Shown here: positions 7,455-14,267 of the stretch, one piece after another | Layout of the letters: each line of letters begins with the position of its first letter | Numbering within the stretch: position 1 is the first letter of the stretch | Source of the DNA: Pseudomonadota bacterium | GTDB lineage: Bacteria > Pseudomonadota > Gammaproteobacteria > Arenicellales > UBA868 | DNA length: 14,656 nucleotides | Reading direction: 5' to 3' | NCBI GenBank assembly: GCA_018661145.1 | Contig: JABJIU010000004.1 | Coordinates: forward strand, 1 to 14,656 | Notes under the pieces: generated by a model | What the model saw: the letters and a program-made list of their open reading frames with translations, nothing else | Told to the model about the DNA's origin: nothing | The model's database searches: none | Position numbers and translations under genes: made by a program

Positions 7455-8273
7455 TCAATCACCCACGCCGGCGCGGCCCCAGAATAGTTTGCGCACCTGT
7501 TCACTGTTGACGAGATCCGGCTTTTCCGCATAGCACAGGACCGGAACCAGTCGAGGTGTTGGCCCGCTGACACGGGTAACACGATGAATCGTCTGGCGGC
7601 CGCCAAAGATCAACAAAGTACCCGGCGTGAACGGCAGTTGCATCACACCGTCGCGCTTGCCCTCGAGCACGCCCCCAACAATTTCCTTTTCGTGATCGAG
7701 ACCCCGGATCCCGGGAACATATTCGAACAGTCCACCGTGACTTGGCTGCTGCAGCATCAGGGTAATCGTGAACTCAGACTCATCAAAATGCCAACCGTGC
7801 TGGCCGCCATCAACAAAGACGTTGATCGAGCAGGCTCCAAGCGGGTCCGCAAATCGGAAAAAAGGCTTTTTACCCAGCACTGATCCGATGAAGTTCATCA
7901 GGGGATCCCAGAGATACAGCTGCTTCAGCAGACCGCGGGGCGGCAGGTGGTCGTAAGCGACAGAGCCGACAAACGTCGCCTCCTGGCGTTGGGAGACATC
8001 CTCCGGGGAAAGATTCGGGTCCGAATCTGTCAGGTAGGCGTTGTGTGTGCTGTCACAAAAATATGCATCGTCTAAAGTATTGTTGGCTTCATCCGCTAGC
8101 GCTGCCAACGCTTCAGGCAGGATGAAACCTGGCAGCACGCACAAGCCTGCTGAAGCAAACTCCTGGCGGCAGGACTTGAGCAGCGTGGCTCCTGCTTCAG
8201 ATTCCGGCGAATCGATGGGGTAACGCTCAGCGTTGACCATCGACTCAGCTGTTGGGAAGGCGGTACTCGTCAT
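7455..8273 (-). CDS. BesD/HalD-like Fe(II)/2-oxoglutarate oxygenase (hydroxylase type)
   Basis: This 272-residue protein has a 2-oxoglutarate oxygenase core: His162-x-Asp164 (HGWHFDESEFTITLMLQQP), then GGLFEYVPGIR (180-190), GTLLIFGGRQTIHRVTRVSG with His230, and Arg241 (TPRLVPVLCY) for 2-oxoglutarate. The His-to-His spacing of 68 is close to that of the amino-acid halogenase BesD (His137 to His204). BesD has Gly where this protein has Asp164, so hydroxylation rather than chlorination is expected. Relatives act on free amino acids such as lysine. I chose the ATG at 8273 over an upstream in-frame start at 8420 because AAGGA lies five bases before it; the upstream extension is low-complexity and overlaps a hairpin that appears to belong to the opposite gene. 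It is divergent from ureohydrolase 2 and convergent with the triple-RidA gene. The assignment to the BesD/HalD-like group rests on motif pattern from memory; the oxygenase fold is much firmer. Confidence 0.87.
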   Translation of the reverse strand: MTSTAFPTAESMVNAERYPIDSPESEAGATLLKSCRQEFASAGLCVLPGFILPEALAALADEANNTLDDAYFCDSTHNAYLTDSDPNLSPEDVSQRQEATFVGSVAYDHLPPRGLLKQLYLWDPLMNFIGSVLGKKPFFRFADPLGACSINVFVDGGQHGWHFDESEFTITLMLQQPSHGGLFEYVPGIRGLDHEKEIVGGVLEGKRDGVMQLPFTPGTLLIFGGRQTIHRVTRVSGPTPRLVPVLCYAEKPDLVNSEQVRKLFWGRAGVGD

Positions 8274-8278
8274 CTTCG

Positions 8279-8283
8279 TCCTT
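8279..8283 (-). promoter_or_regulatory. Ribosome-binding site fixing the start of the BesD-like oxygenase
   Basis: On the minus strand AAGGA ends five bases before the ATG at 8273. It decides in favour of this start over the in-frame upstream start at 8420, which would add 49 residues. Confidence 0.7.
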
Positions 8284-8401
8284 CTATATATAGTTTCTGG
8301 ATAATGGTTATGGCAGCAATGAAGACTCGGATATCGGTAACGGAGGCGCTCACCCAACATCCCTTTCGACTCTGGGTAGGAGTAGTGTAGGATGCCCACT
8401 T

Positions 8402-8436
8402 CTTTCCGGCAATACTGCAAGGAGCAGTCCGGAAAG
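8402..8436 (+). repeat. Imperfect hairpin / inverted repeat upstream of ureohydrolase 2
   Basis: Outer arms CTTTCCGG (8402-8409) and CCGGAAAG (8429-8436) pair perfectly. Inner arms ACTGC (8414-8418) and GCAGT (8424-8428) pair around an AAGGA loop, leaving a four-base bulge (8410-8413) on the left only. That gives 13 base pairs in 35 bases, well beyond chance in a 197-bp intergenic region. It lies 21 bases before the Shine-Dalgarno of ureohydrolase 2 and between two divergent genes. It could be a leader RNA element of that gene, an operator for a dimeric regulator, or a terminator-like structure. The loop lacks the ACGR signature of guanidine-II riboswitch hairpins. Confidence 0.6.
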
Positions 8437-8457
8437 CACGTCCCACAATACGCGGTT

Positions 8458-8464
8458 GGAGGAG
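8458..8464 (+). promoter_or_regulatory. Strong Shine-Dalgarno fixing the start of ureohydrolase 2
   Basis: GGAGGAG ends six bases before the ATG at 8471. An alternative TTG start at 8456 lies immediately before and partly within this site and is therefore unlikely. Confidence 0.85.
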
Positions 8465-8470
8465 ATAATT

Positions 8471-9451
8471 ATGGTCGATGACGATTTTCGCCTGAATCAG
8501 CCTTTCGTCGGAATCGCAACTTTTCTGCGTTCGCCGATCTGTCAGAACATTGACACACTGGATACTGGAATCGCAGTAATGGGGGTGCCCACCGACGAGG
8601 GCTCGCCGTTCATGGCCGGTTCGCGCATGGGTCCTCGGGCATTAAGAGAGCATTCGCTTCGGTTTGGTCAGGGTGGCAAGGGCTACTACGACCCCGAGCA
8701 TCGAAGGCAATTTCTCGAAGCTGAAATGTCGCAAGGACTGATCATGGATCTTGGTGACGTCGATATCTGGCCCGCGGACATCAAGCAGACCTTTGAGAAC
8801 GCGACAAAAATGACCCGTAAGGCCCGCGCCGGCTGCGACCTGCTGGTCGTAATGGGGGGCGACCATGCGATCACCTACCCCGTTGTACGCGCGATAGAAG
8901 AAGATATTTATGTGATTCATTTTGATGCACACGCGGATTACGCGCCGTTTATCCATGATCTTCAGTTCACCAACGGACACGCGTTTCGGCACATTGCCCC
9001 AATGCCCAATGTCAAGAATCTGATCCAGGCGGGGATCCGCAGTCTGCGTCATTCCGAGGAAATGATCGAGGACTCTATTGTGCAGGGTAATGATGTCGTC
9101 ACCATGACACAGTTTCATGAGATGGGTCCAGAAGGTCTGGCCGCGCTGGTGCCCGAGGGGGCGAAGACCTACGTAAGTATTGATGTGGATGTGCTGGATA
9201 TCTCGCTGGTGCCGGGCTGTGTATCTGCTGAACCTAATGGAATGACCTATGCAGAACTGCGCGACACACTAGACGCCATCGCCCGTCGCACTGAAATCAT
9301 TGCGTTTGACTTCGTAGAGGTGAATCCGCAGCTCGATGTGGGTACCGGCGTGACGGCATACCTGGGGGCCCATGTCATGGTGGAGTTTCTTGGCCGGATC
9401 TGTGAGCAACCCTGGTGGATAGAAAAGCGCAACAAACGACTGAATCGATGA
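8471..9451 (+). CDS. Ureohydrolase (agmatinase family), copy 2
   Basis: This 326-residue ureohydrolase has all metal ligands: His132 (GGDHA), Asp152, His154 and Asp156 (HFDAHAD), and Asp238 and Asp240 (SIDVDVLD, followed by VPG). Unlike copy 1, it keeps the usual agmatinase-like loop between these motifs, with an FTNGHAFRHI segment containing His170 and an IQAGIRSLR strand. Family members release urea from agmatine, guanidinobutyrate, guanidinopropionate or related compounds. The two copies in this window are clearly separate subfamilies, not a recent duplication, so they probably act on different guanidino substrates or steps. The start at 8471 is set by a GGAGGAG Shine-Dalgarno. The gene overlaps the next SDR gene by four bases (ATGA at 9448-9451), indicating translational coupling. 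It is divergent from the BesD-like oxygenase, and a 35-base hairpin sits between them. Confidence 0.94.
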   Translation: MVDDDFRLNQPFVGIATFLRSPICQNIDTLDTGIAVMGVPTDEGSPFMAGSRMGPRALREHSLRFGQGGKGYYDPEHRRQFLEAEMSQGLIMDLGDVDIWPADIKQTFENATKMTRKARAGCDLLVVMGGDHAITYPVVRAIEEDIYVIHFDAHADYAPFIHDLQFTNGHAFRHIAPMPNVKNLIQAGIRSLRHSEEMIEDSIVQGNDVVTMTQFHEMGPEGLAALVPEGAKTYVSIDVDVLDISLVPGCVSAEPNGMTYAELRDTLDAIARRTEIIAFDFVEVNPQLDVGTGVTAYLGAHVMVEFLGRICEQPWWIEKRNKRLNR

Positions 9452-10209
9452 GTCAGCGGGTGCTTATTACCGCCGGTGCGGGTGGCATCGGTCGTGTGAT
9501 GGCGCAGTCCTTCGACGAGGAAGGCGCCAAAGTCTGGATTGTGGATAACGATGCCGACGCATTGTCCGGTTGTCCCGATCATTGGCGCAAAAGCTGCCTT
9601 GATGTCACCGACGAGTCCTCGGTACGCAGTCTCTTTGACGAACTCAAATCCCAGTGGGGCTCGCTCGACACACTGTGCTCCAATGCCGGCATTGCAGGCC
9701 CCGGGAACCCCGTCGAAGACATTGCGCTCGAGGACTGGCGGGCTTGTGTTTCCGTCAGTCTGGAAGGTGCATTTCTCTTTGCAAAGTTCGCGGCACCGCT
9801 GATGAAGGCACAGCACTCCGGTGCTATCGTCGTGACCTCCTCCACCGCTGGTATCTTCGGATTCTCCAACCGCTCACCCTACGTTGCGGCAAAGTGGGGA
9901 GTCATCGGTTTCACCAAGACACTGGCTATTGAACTGGGTCCGTTCAATATCCGGGCCAATGCGATCTGTCCCGGTCCGGTGGAAGGCGAGCGCATGAGCT
10001 ATGTCGCACAAAGAGAGAGTGCACAGAAAGGCAAGGCGGCTCAGGAGATCCTGGATGAATACGCCAGCGGCGCTTCGATGAGAAAACTCGTACGCCCGCA
10101 GGACGTCGCCAATATGGCCGTGTTTTTGGCGAGCGATAAGGCGGCACTGGTCAGCGGCCAGGTGATTGCAGTAGACGGACACACCGAAAACCCGGAACCG
10201 CGCGCCTGA
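9448..10209 (+). CDS. Short-chain dehydrogenase/reductase (SDR), coupled to ureohydrolase 2
   Basis: This 253-residue protein is a classical SDR: an NAD(P)-binding Rossmann motif T8-A-G-A-G-G-I-G15 (Ala in place of the second Gly of TGxxxGIG), NAG at 79-81, catalytic Ser132, Tyr145 and Lys149 (SPYVAAK), and a PGP turn after the sixth strand. The Asp at the end of strand 2 (Asp33, IVDNDAD) suggests a preference for NAD(H). The start at 9448 is chosen over an in-frame ATG at 9415 because it gives the exact family N-terminus (SQRVLITAG) and an ATGA overlap with the upstream stop. The tight coupling suggests it oxidises a hydroxyl group on the product of ureohydrolase 2 or the substrate of the same pathway, for example an alcohol introduced by one of the oxygenases. 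The stop codon lies in the loop of a perfect hairpin. Confidence 0.92.
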   Translation: MSQRVLITAGAGGIGRVMAQSFDEEGAKVWIVDNDADALSGCPDHWRKSCLDVTDESSVRSLFDELKSQWGSLDTLCSNAGIAGPGNPVEDIALEDWRACVSVSLEGAFLFAKFAAPLMKAQHSGAIVVTSSTAGIFGFSNRSPYVAAKWGVIGFTKTLAIELGPFNIRANAICPGPVEGERMSYVAQRESAQKGKAAQEILDEYASGASMRKLVRPQDVANMAVFLASDKAALVSGQVIAVDGHTENPEPRA

Positions 10210-10216
10210 AGGCGCG
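10201..10216 (+). terminator. GC-only hairpin enclosing the SDR stop codon; possible weak or bidirectional terminator
   Basis: CGCGCC, TGAA loop, GGCGCG: a perfect 6-bp GC stem whose loop contains the TGA stop at 10207-10209. It lies just before the end of the convergent PhyH gene, whose stop is at 10231. No T-tract follows on either strand, so intrinsic termination would be inefficient; protection of the 3' end is another reading. Confidence 0.35.
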
Positions 10217-10230
10217 AGTATCAGCGTCTT

Positions 10231-11061
10231 TCAGTAGGCTCTGACCTTCGAAGCACCCTCGTAGAGAATATCTGCCCAGTTAGCATTGGCCCGTGAGCGG
10301 GCTGCAAGGCCAGCCTCATCCCGGTCCGTGCCAGGACGTGGGAGAACCACAAAGTCCCCGCCGCTATCACAGCCCTGCACCACCTGAACCAGGTGCTCGC
10401 CGATCATCTGCCGGGAATCCGGCCCCATATAGGCCTGAAGGGCAATTCCCATCCGGCGCTCATTACTGTGGTTAGGCATCGATCCGTGGACCGTACGCGC
10501 ATGATGAATGGACATCTGCCCAGGATGGAGAATGAGATCAACCGCCGCGGCTTCATCAACTTCAGCAACGGTCTGCCCGCGTGTCAGGATATTGTCCTCA
10601 CCAAACGTATCGTGATGCAGCCGGATGCCGTCTTTATGGCTGCCGGGAATGGCTTTGATACACCCCAGCTGCGGATTACTCGGTGTCAGAGCCAGCCAAG
10701 GCGTAATAAAGGTATGCGGCTCAATACCCATATAGGTCGCATCCTGATGCCAACTTACAAAACCTGTGCTTTTAGGTTCCTTGAAAAACAACACGGACCC
10801 GTACAGTAGGATATCCTCGCCTATCAGGTCGGACACCGCCCCCACAATCACCGGGTGATGAGCCGCCTCGTCCACGCAGGTGTAAGCAAGATGAGTATTG
10901 TTGCGGTTGGTCGGGCTTAAGTCTTCCGGATAGGCCGCCTCGGCAGCTTCAACCCTGAGTTTCAAGGCACGCGCGTCGTCTTCCGACATGACATCGATGG
11001 GCGCGCAGTAGCCAAACTCGTGAAAGTGATCAACCTGTTCTTGCGTGAGGACTTTGGGCAT
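10231..11061 (-). CDS. Phytanoyl-CoA dioxygenase (PhyH) family oxygenase, second copy
   Basis: This 276-residue Fe(II)/2-oxoglutarate oxygenase has the iron ligands His105-x-Asp107 (FVSWHQDATYMG) and His192 (ARTVHGSMPNHSNERR), with Arg202 or Arg203 placed for 2-oxoglutarate. The WHQDATYMG and IPGSHKDG (138-145) segments are typical of bacterial PhyH proteins found in natural-product and small-molecule catabolic clusters. It lacks similarity to PhyH copy 1 beyond family motifs, so the two probably have different substrates. The ATG at 11061 gives the usual N-terminus (LTQEQVDHFHEFGY); no convincing Shine-Dalgarno precedes it. It is convergent with the SDR at 9448 (21 bp gap) and divergent from the VOC gene across a 212-bp region containing several inverted repeats. 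Confidence 0.93.
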   Translation of the reverse strand: MPKVLTQEQVDHFHEFGYCAPIDVMSEDDARALKLRVEAAEAAYPEDLSPTNRNNTHLAYTCVDEAAHHPVIVGAVSDLIGEDILLYGSVLFFKEPKSTGFVSWHQDATYMGIEPHTFITPWLALTPSNPQLGCIKAIPGSHKDGIRLHHDTFGEDNILTRGQTVAEVDEAAAVDLILHPGQMSIHHARTVHGSMPNHSNERRMGIALQAYMGPDSRQMIGEHLVQVVQGCDSGGDFVVLPRPGTDRDEAGLAARSRANANWADILYEGASKVRAY

Positions 11062-11121
11062 CGATCAGATCTAATTCAACGGCTCGCATAGGTTCAAGTG
11101 CGGCCGCCCGTTTGTGTTTGG

Positions 11122-11140
11122 GGCAGTAAACGATACTGCC
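11122..11140. repeat. Inverted repeat in the divergent region (candidate operator)
   Basis: GGCAGTA, five bases, TACTGCC: perfect 7-bp arms. It sits 61 bases upstream of the PhyH start on the minus strand. The geometry suits a dimeric regulator, but one such repeat is not rare by chance in 212 bp. Confidence 0.35.
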
Positions 11141-11145
11141 GCTAC

Positions 11146-11159
11146 TCGGGTCAACCCGA
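11146..11159. repeat. Compact palindrome in the divergent region (candidate operator)
   Basis: TCGGGT, CA, ACCCGA: perfect 6-bp arms around a two-base centre, six bases after the neighbouring repeat. The first repeat's spacer and the right arm of this one both run into CGATAC (11131-11136 and 11157-11162). Confidence 0.35.
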
Positions 11160-11186
11160 TACGGGCGCGAACCAGCCTTAACTCAC

Positions 11187-11221
11187 GGCGACATCCGGCA
11201 ACACTTTCGGATGCACTCGCC
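11187..11221. repeat. Bulged inverted repeat upstream of the VOC gene
   Basis: CATCCG (11192-11197) pairs with CGGATG (11208-11213) across ten bases. Outer GGCG (11187-11190) pairs with CGCC (11218-11221) across an asymmetric bulge. It is the third inverted repeat in this intergenic region and could be a leader hairpin of the VOC transcript or a binding site. Confidence 0.25.
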
Positions 11222-11273
11222 AGTAGGCCGATCCAAACTGTGGCCAGACCCTGAATTCGGATAATGCTCAAAA

Positions 11274-11648
11274 ATGTCTTTTGATTCTTTCATCACTTTT
11301 TTACCTACCCAGAACCTTGCGCAAACTGCCCAGTTTTATGAAGAGGTTCTGAAGTTACGGCTTGCACTGGATCAGACCCGCTGCCGTATCTACCGTGTTG
11401 TGCAAGGCGGCTTTCTGGGTTTTTGCCTGAAAGATGAAATCAAACCTCAGGAGGGTGTAATACTCACCCTCGTGACGGAAGAGGTCGACCACTGGCAGGC
11501 CTTGCTTACTGAGCATAGCGTCCCGATCGAGACACCCCCTGTCTTTAATCCGGAATTTCAGATTTACCAGATGTTCCTGAGAGACCCTAACGACTACCTG
11601 ATAGAGATCCAACGCTTTGAGGATCCACGATGGAACGCTCAATCCTGA
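11274..11648 (+). CDS. VOC (glyoxalase/bleomycin-resistance/extradiol dioxygenase) superfamily protein
   Basis: This small 124-residue protein has the paired beta-alpha-beta-beta-beta modules of the vicinal-oxygen-chelate fold: SFDSFITFLPTQNLAQTAQFYEEVL (first module) and MFLRDPNDYLIEIQRFEDP (last strand). Glu111 in YLIEIQ is at the usual metal-ligand position, but the His ligands expected at the starts of strands 1 and 5 are replaced by hydrophobic or Thr residues. A metal-dependent glyoxalase or dioxygenase activity is therefore doubtful. Such metal-poor VOC proteins are often binding or auxiliary proteins. It is the first gene of the rightmost plus-strand group, 51 bp ahead of the desaturase. 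The upstream sequence lacks a Shine-Dalgarno and carries GATAAT ending nine bases before the ATG, so a leaderless transcript is possible. Confidence 0.85.
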   Translation: MSFDSFITFLPTQNLAQTAQFYEEVLKLRLALDQTRCRIYRVVQGGFLGFCLKDEIKPQEGVILTLVTEEVDHWQALLTEHSVPIETPPVFNPEFQIYQMFLRDPNDYLIEIQRFEDPRWNAQS

Positions 11649-11699
11649 CCAAAACGCAGGTAGGATATACCCACTGCATCACGATCGACCAATATAGCG

Positions 11700-12680
11700 A
11701 TGGCGCAAGATTCGGATAACTGGTATCGGTGTGAAATTGACCGCACGCTGCTGAAATCACTTTCGCGGCGGACCAACTGGCACGGTCTGGTTTACCTCTT
11801 GTATTTCATCGCGCTCCTGATAATCACCGGTTTTCTGGCGCTGTCGTCTGTGAACACGCTATGGAGTATTCCGGCGTTCTTGCTTTATGGCGGAATCTGG
11901 GTCTTTGCGACCAGTGTGGTTCACGAAACCGCACATGGAACAGCCTTTCGCAACCGCACACTTAATGAGGCCGTGCTCTTTGTCTCTGGTTTTATGGTCC
12001 AGCAAACGCCCTGCCTGCTGCGCTATGTTCATACCCGCCACCATTCCCATACTGCCTTGGTGGGAAAAGATCCTGAGATTATCCTGACCAACCCGATGAC
12101 CTGGCGGGATTTCATCGTCAAGGAACTCATCGATCTGGGCAGTATCTGGTACTTCGTGAAGGCCACTGCCGCGCTTGCCGTCAGCCGTCCCACCCGGGAT
12201 GCCACAGACTGTATCCCCGCCGCGGTCATGCGCCGCGCCCTTATCGAGGCGCAGGCCTATATGCTGGCGTATCTCGCCATCATCGCCTGGGCACTTGCGG
12301 TGCAGTCATGGCTTCCGGTTCTGATGCTCATTGCGCCTCGGGTCTTCGGGGCGCCGACCCATGGTGTAATCCTTGCGACACAGCATTTCGGCATGGCCCA
12401 GAACATCCCTGACCATCGTCATACGACCCGGACCATGGCGGTCAACCCGGCGCTACGGATGCTGTACTGGAACATGAACTATCACATCGAGCACCACCTC
12501 TTCCCTCAGGTACCCTTTCACGCCCTGCCGGCTTTGCATGAGGCGGTTCGCGACCAGTGCCCTCCGCCTACCCGCGGCATTTTGGGCGCCATGTCTGAGA
12601 TTGCGACCATGATCCATCGCCAGCGCCGGGAACCCGCTTATTCCACTCCGAGGCTCCTGCCCGGCGTGAGCTCGGGTTAA
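11700..12680 (+). CDS. Membrane fatty-acid-desaturase family di-iron oxygenase
   Basis: This 326-residue protein has the three His boxes of membrane desaturases/hydroxylases: HETAH (75-79), HTRHH (111-115, followed by SHT) and HIEHH (262-266, in NMNYHIEHHLFP), plus His221 and His229. These bind the di-iron centre on the cytosolic face. Hydrophobic segments at about 30-50, 55-75, 183-203 and 205-225 fit an inner-membrane protein. Most relatives desaturate or hydroxylate acyl chains, but the family also includes hydroxylases of other small substrates. Its position between a VOC protein and two SDRs, in a region rich in oxygenases, makes a specialised substrate possible. The ATG at 11700 lies 51 bp after the VOC stop, on the same strand. 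No electron-transfer partner is visible in the window. Confidence 0.9.
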   Translation: MAQDSDNWYRCEIDRTLLKSLSRRTNWHGLVYLLYFIALLIITGFLALSSVNTLWSIPAFLLYGGIWVFATSVVHETAHGTAFRNRTLNEAVLFVSGFMVQQTPCLLRYVHTRHHSHTALVGKDPEIILTNPMTWRDFIVKELIDLGSIWYFVKATAALAVSRPTRDATDCIPAAVMRRALIEAQAYMLAYLAIIAWALAVQSWLPVLMLIAPRVFGAPTHGVILATQHFGMAQNIPDHRHTTRTMAVNPALRMLYWNMNYHIEHHLFPQVPFHALPALHEAVRDQCPPPTRGILGAMSEIATMIHRQRREPAYSTPRLLPGVSSG

Positions 12681-12742
12681 GCGTTTCATCCCGGTGAAGA
12701 CTCCACGATCACAGCCACTCCCGACACAAGGGTATTAGAATC

Positions 12743-13471
12743 ATGGACCTTTCGGGAAAAAAGGCACTGGTGACTGGCGCCTGTGGTGGTATCGGCCAGG
12801 CCATCGTTGAAGCCCTCAAGGCTCAACGCGCCACGGTTGCAGGTACGGATCGGATCGCCTGCGCGCAGTCAGATATCTCCATCGTCGGCGACTTAACAGA
12901 CCCCGTATTCTGCGATGGTCTGCCGCAGGAGGCAGCCCAACAACTGGATGGTCTCGACATCGTCATCAACAATGCAGGTGTCATTCGCCGGGGACCGGTA
13001 ACTGAGGCGACCGACGAAGACTACGCCGTTTCCTTTGCGGTCAATGTCGAAGCACCATTTCGGATCTGTCGTGCGGCCATCCCGATCCTGGCTGACGCCG
13101 GTGGTGGCGCCATCGTTAATGTCGCCTCCTGCTGGGGAGTACACCCGGGACCCAATCACCCGATCTACTGCATGTCCAAGGCGGCTGTTGCATCGATGAC
13201 GCAGTGTCTAGGGCACGATCATGCGCATCAGGGAATCAGGATCAACGCCGTCTGCCCCAATGAGGTGGATACGCCGATGCTGCGCTCGGGCTTTGAGTCC
13301 CGGGGAATGGATCCCGACACGGCGATCGCATCTCTGAATGCCTCCGTGCCTTTAGGACGCATCGCGCAGCCGCAGGAGATCGCTGATGTCGTAGTCTTTC
13401 TTGCATCAGAAAGTGCGCGGTACATCTGCGGCACCCTGGTGGAAGTCAACGGCGGCAAAGCCGTTCACTAG
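12743..13471 (+). CDS. Short-chain dehydrogenase/reductase (SDR)
   Basis: This 242-residue classical SDR has TGACGGIG (11-18), NNAG (76-79), catalytic Ser129, Tyr142 and Lys146 (PIYCMSK), and a C-terminal VNGG. The Asp at the end of strand 2 (GTDRIA) favours NAD(H). It probably interconverts an alcohol and a ketone; the substrate is not readable. It follows the desaturase by 62 bp and precedes a second SDR by only 3 bp, so these two are translated from one message and may catalyse successive or alternative redox steps. Shortly before the stop, AACGGC and GCCGTT (13448-13465) form a hairpin. That hairpin may simply reflect the coding of the conserved NGG motif. Confidence 0.93.
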   Translation: MDLSGKKALVTGACGGIGQAIVEALKAQRATVAGTDRIACAQSDISIVGDLTDPVFCDGLPQEAAQQLDGLDIVINNAGVIRRGPVTEATDEDYAVSFAVNVEAPFRICRAAIPILADAGGGAIVNVASCWGVHPGPNHPIYCMSKAAVASMTQCLGHDHAHQGIRINAVCPNEVDTPMLRSGFESRGMDPDTAIASLNASVPLGRIAQPQEIADVVVFLASESARYICGTLVEVNGGKAVH

Positions 13472-13474
13472 GTC

Positions 13475-14194
13475 ATGGGCAAAGTTGCACTCATCACTGG
13501 AGGCCGAAGCGGAATCGGTCTTGCCTGTGCCCAAAAACTTTCAGAAACCGGTTATGACGTCGTTACGGCGCAGCGCTCGCCAGCCGCGAACTTTTACAGC
13601 ATCGAAGCCGACCTTTCAGACCCCGAAACCCCACAGAAAGTCATCCAGCAGGTAATCGATCGTCATGACCGTCTGGACGCGCTCATCAACAATGCCGGTA
13701 TCATGCTTGAAGATACGGTCGAAGAGATGTCGCTTCAAGATTGGAACCGCACGCTCCACATTAATCTCACGGCACCGTTTCTATTGATCAAGCATGCCAC
13801 GCCTCATCTGAAAGGCAATGGTGCAATTGTCAATGTCGGCTCAATCGAAGGGCTCGGATCGAATCCACAGCACGCAGCCTACTGCGCCTCCAAGGCAGGT
13901 TTACATGCCCTGACCAGAGCGGTGGCGGTCGACGCCGGCCCACAAGGCATCCGCTGCAACGCCATTGCTCCGGGGTGGATCGATACTGAACTCAACGAGG
14001 AATTTATCGAATCGATGACAAACCCGACAGCTTTCCGAGAGCAGATCGGGGAGATTCATCCCTTGCGCCGCACCGGCAAGCCAGAGGAAGTAGCCGCGCT
14101 CGTCGCGTGGCTGGTGTCTGATGAGGCGTCGTTTGTAACCGGCCAGGTCTACACCATTGACGGTGGTCGGCTCGCCCAGTTGCCGCTGCCGTAG
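13475..14194 (+). CDS. Short-chain dehydrogenase/reductase (SDR)
   Basis: This 239-residue classical SDR has TGGRSGIG (8-15), NNAG (72-75), catalytic Ser123, Tyr136 and Lys140 (AAYCASK), and a PGWIDT segment after strand 6. The strand-2 end reads TAQRSP with Arg34 rather than Asp, which suggests NADP(H), in contrast to the SDR just upstream (Asp). It starts 3 bp after that gene's stop and is presumably translated by coupling, since no Shine-Dalgarno is evident. The two SDRs resemble each other only at family level. The pair could form a redox couple on one substrate with different cofactors. The DMGDH-like flavoprotein follows after 73 bp. Confidence 0.93.
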   Translation: MGKVALITGGRSGIGLACAQKLSETGYDVVTAQRSPAANFYSIEADLSDPETPQKVIQQVIDRHDRLDALINNAGIMLEDTVEEMSLQDWNRTLHINLTAPFLLIKHATPHLKGNGAIVNVGSIEGLGSNPQHAAYCASKAGLHALTRAVAVDAGPQGIRCNAIAPGWIDTELNEEFIESMTNPTAFREQIGEIHPLRRTGKPEEVAALVAWLVSDEASFVTGQVYTIDGGRLAQLPLP

Positions 14195-14267
14195 AGTCGA
14201 AATCTGGCCCATTAACCGATCATCATCGCGACCCGTTACTAAAATTGTTGAAAAAGAGATAAACGTT

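Noticed and set aside
8366..8393. Promoter for ureohydrolase 2 (TCGACT, 16 bases, TAGGAT)
   Set aside because: Each hexamer matches consensus at only four of six positions. This is not enough to call in a 197-bp region.
8274..8420. 49-residue N-terminal extension of the BesD-like oxygenase
   Set aside because: No ribosome-binding site at 8420, no conserved sequence, and the better start at 8273 has AAGGA at the right distance.
8402..8436. Guanidine-II (mini-ykkC) riboswitch
   Set aside because: The single hairpin has an AAGGA loop, not the paired hairpins with ACGR loops. It is kept only as an unassigned structure.
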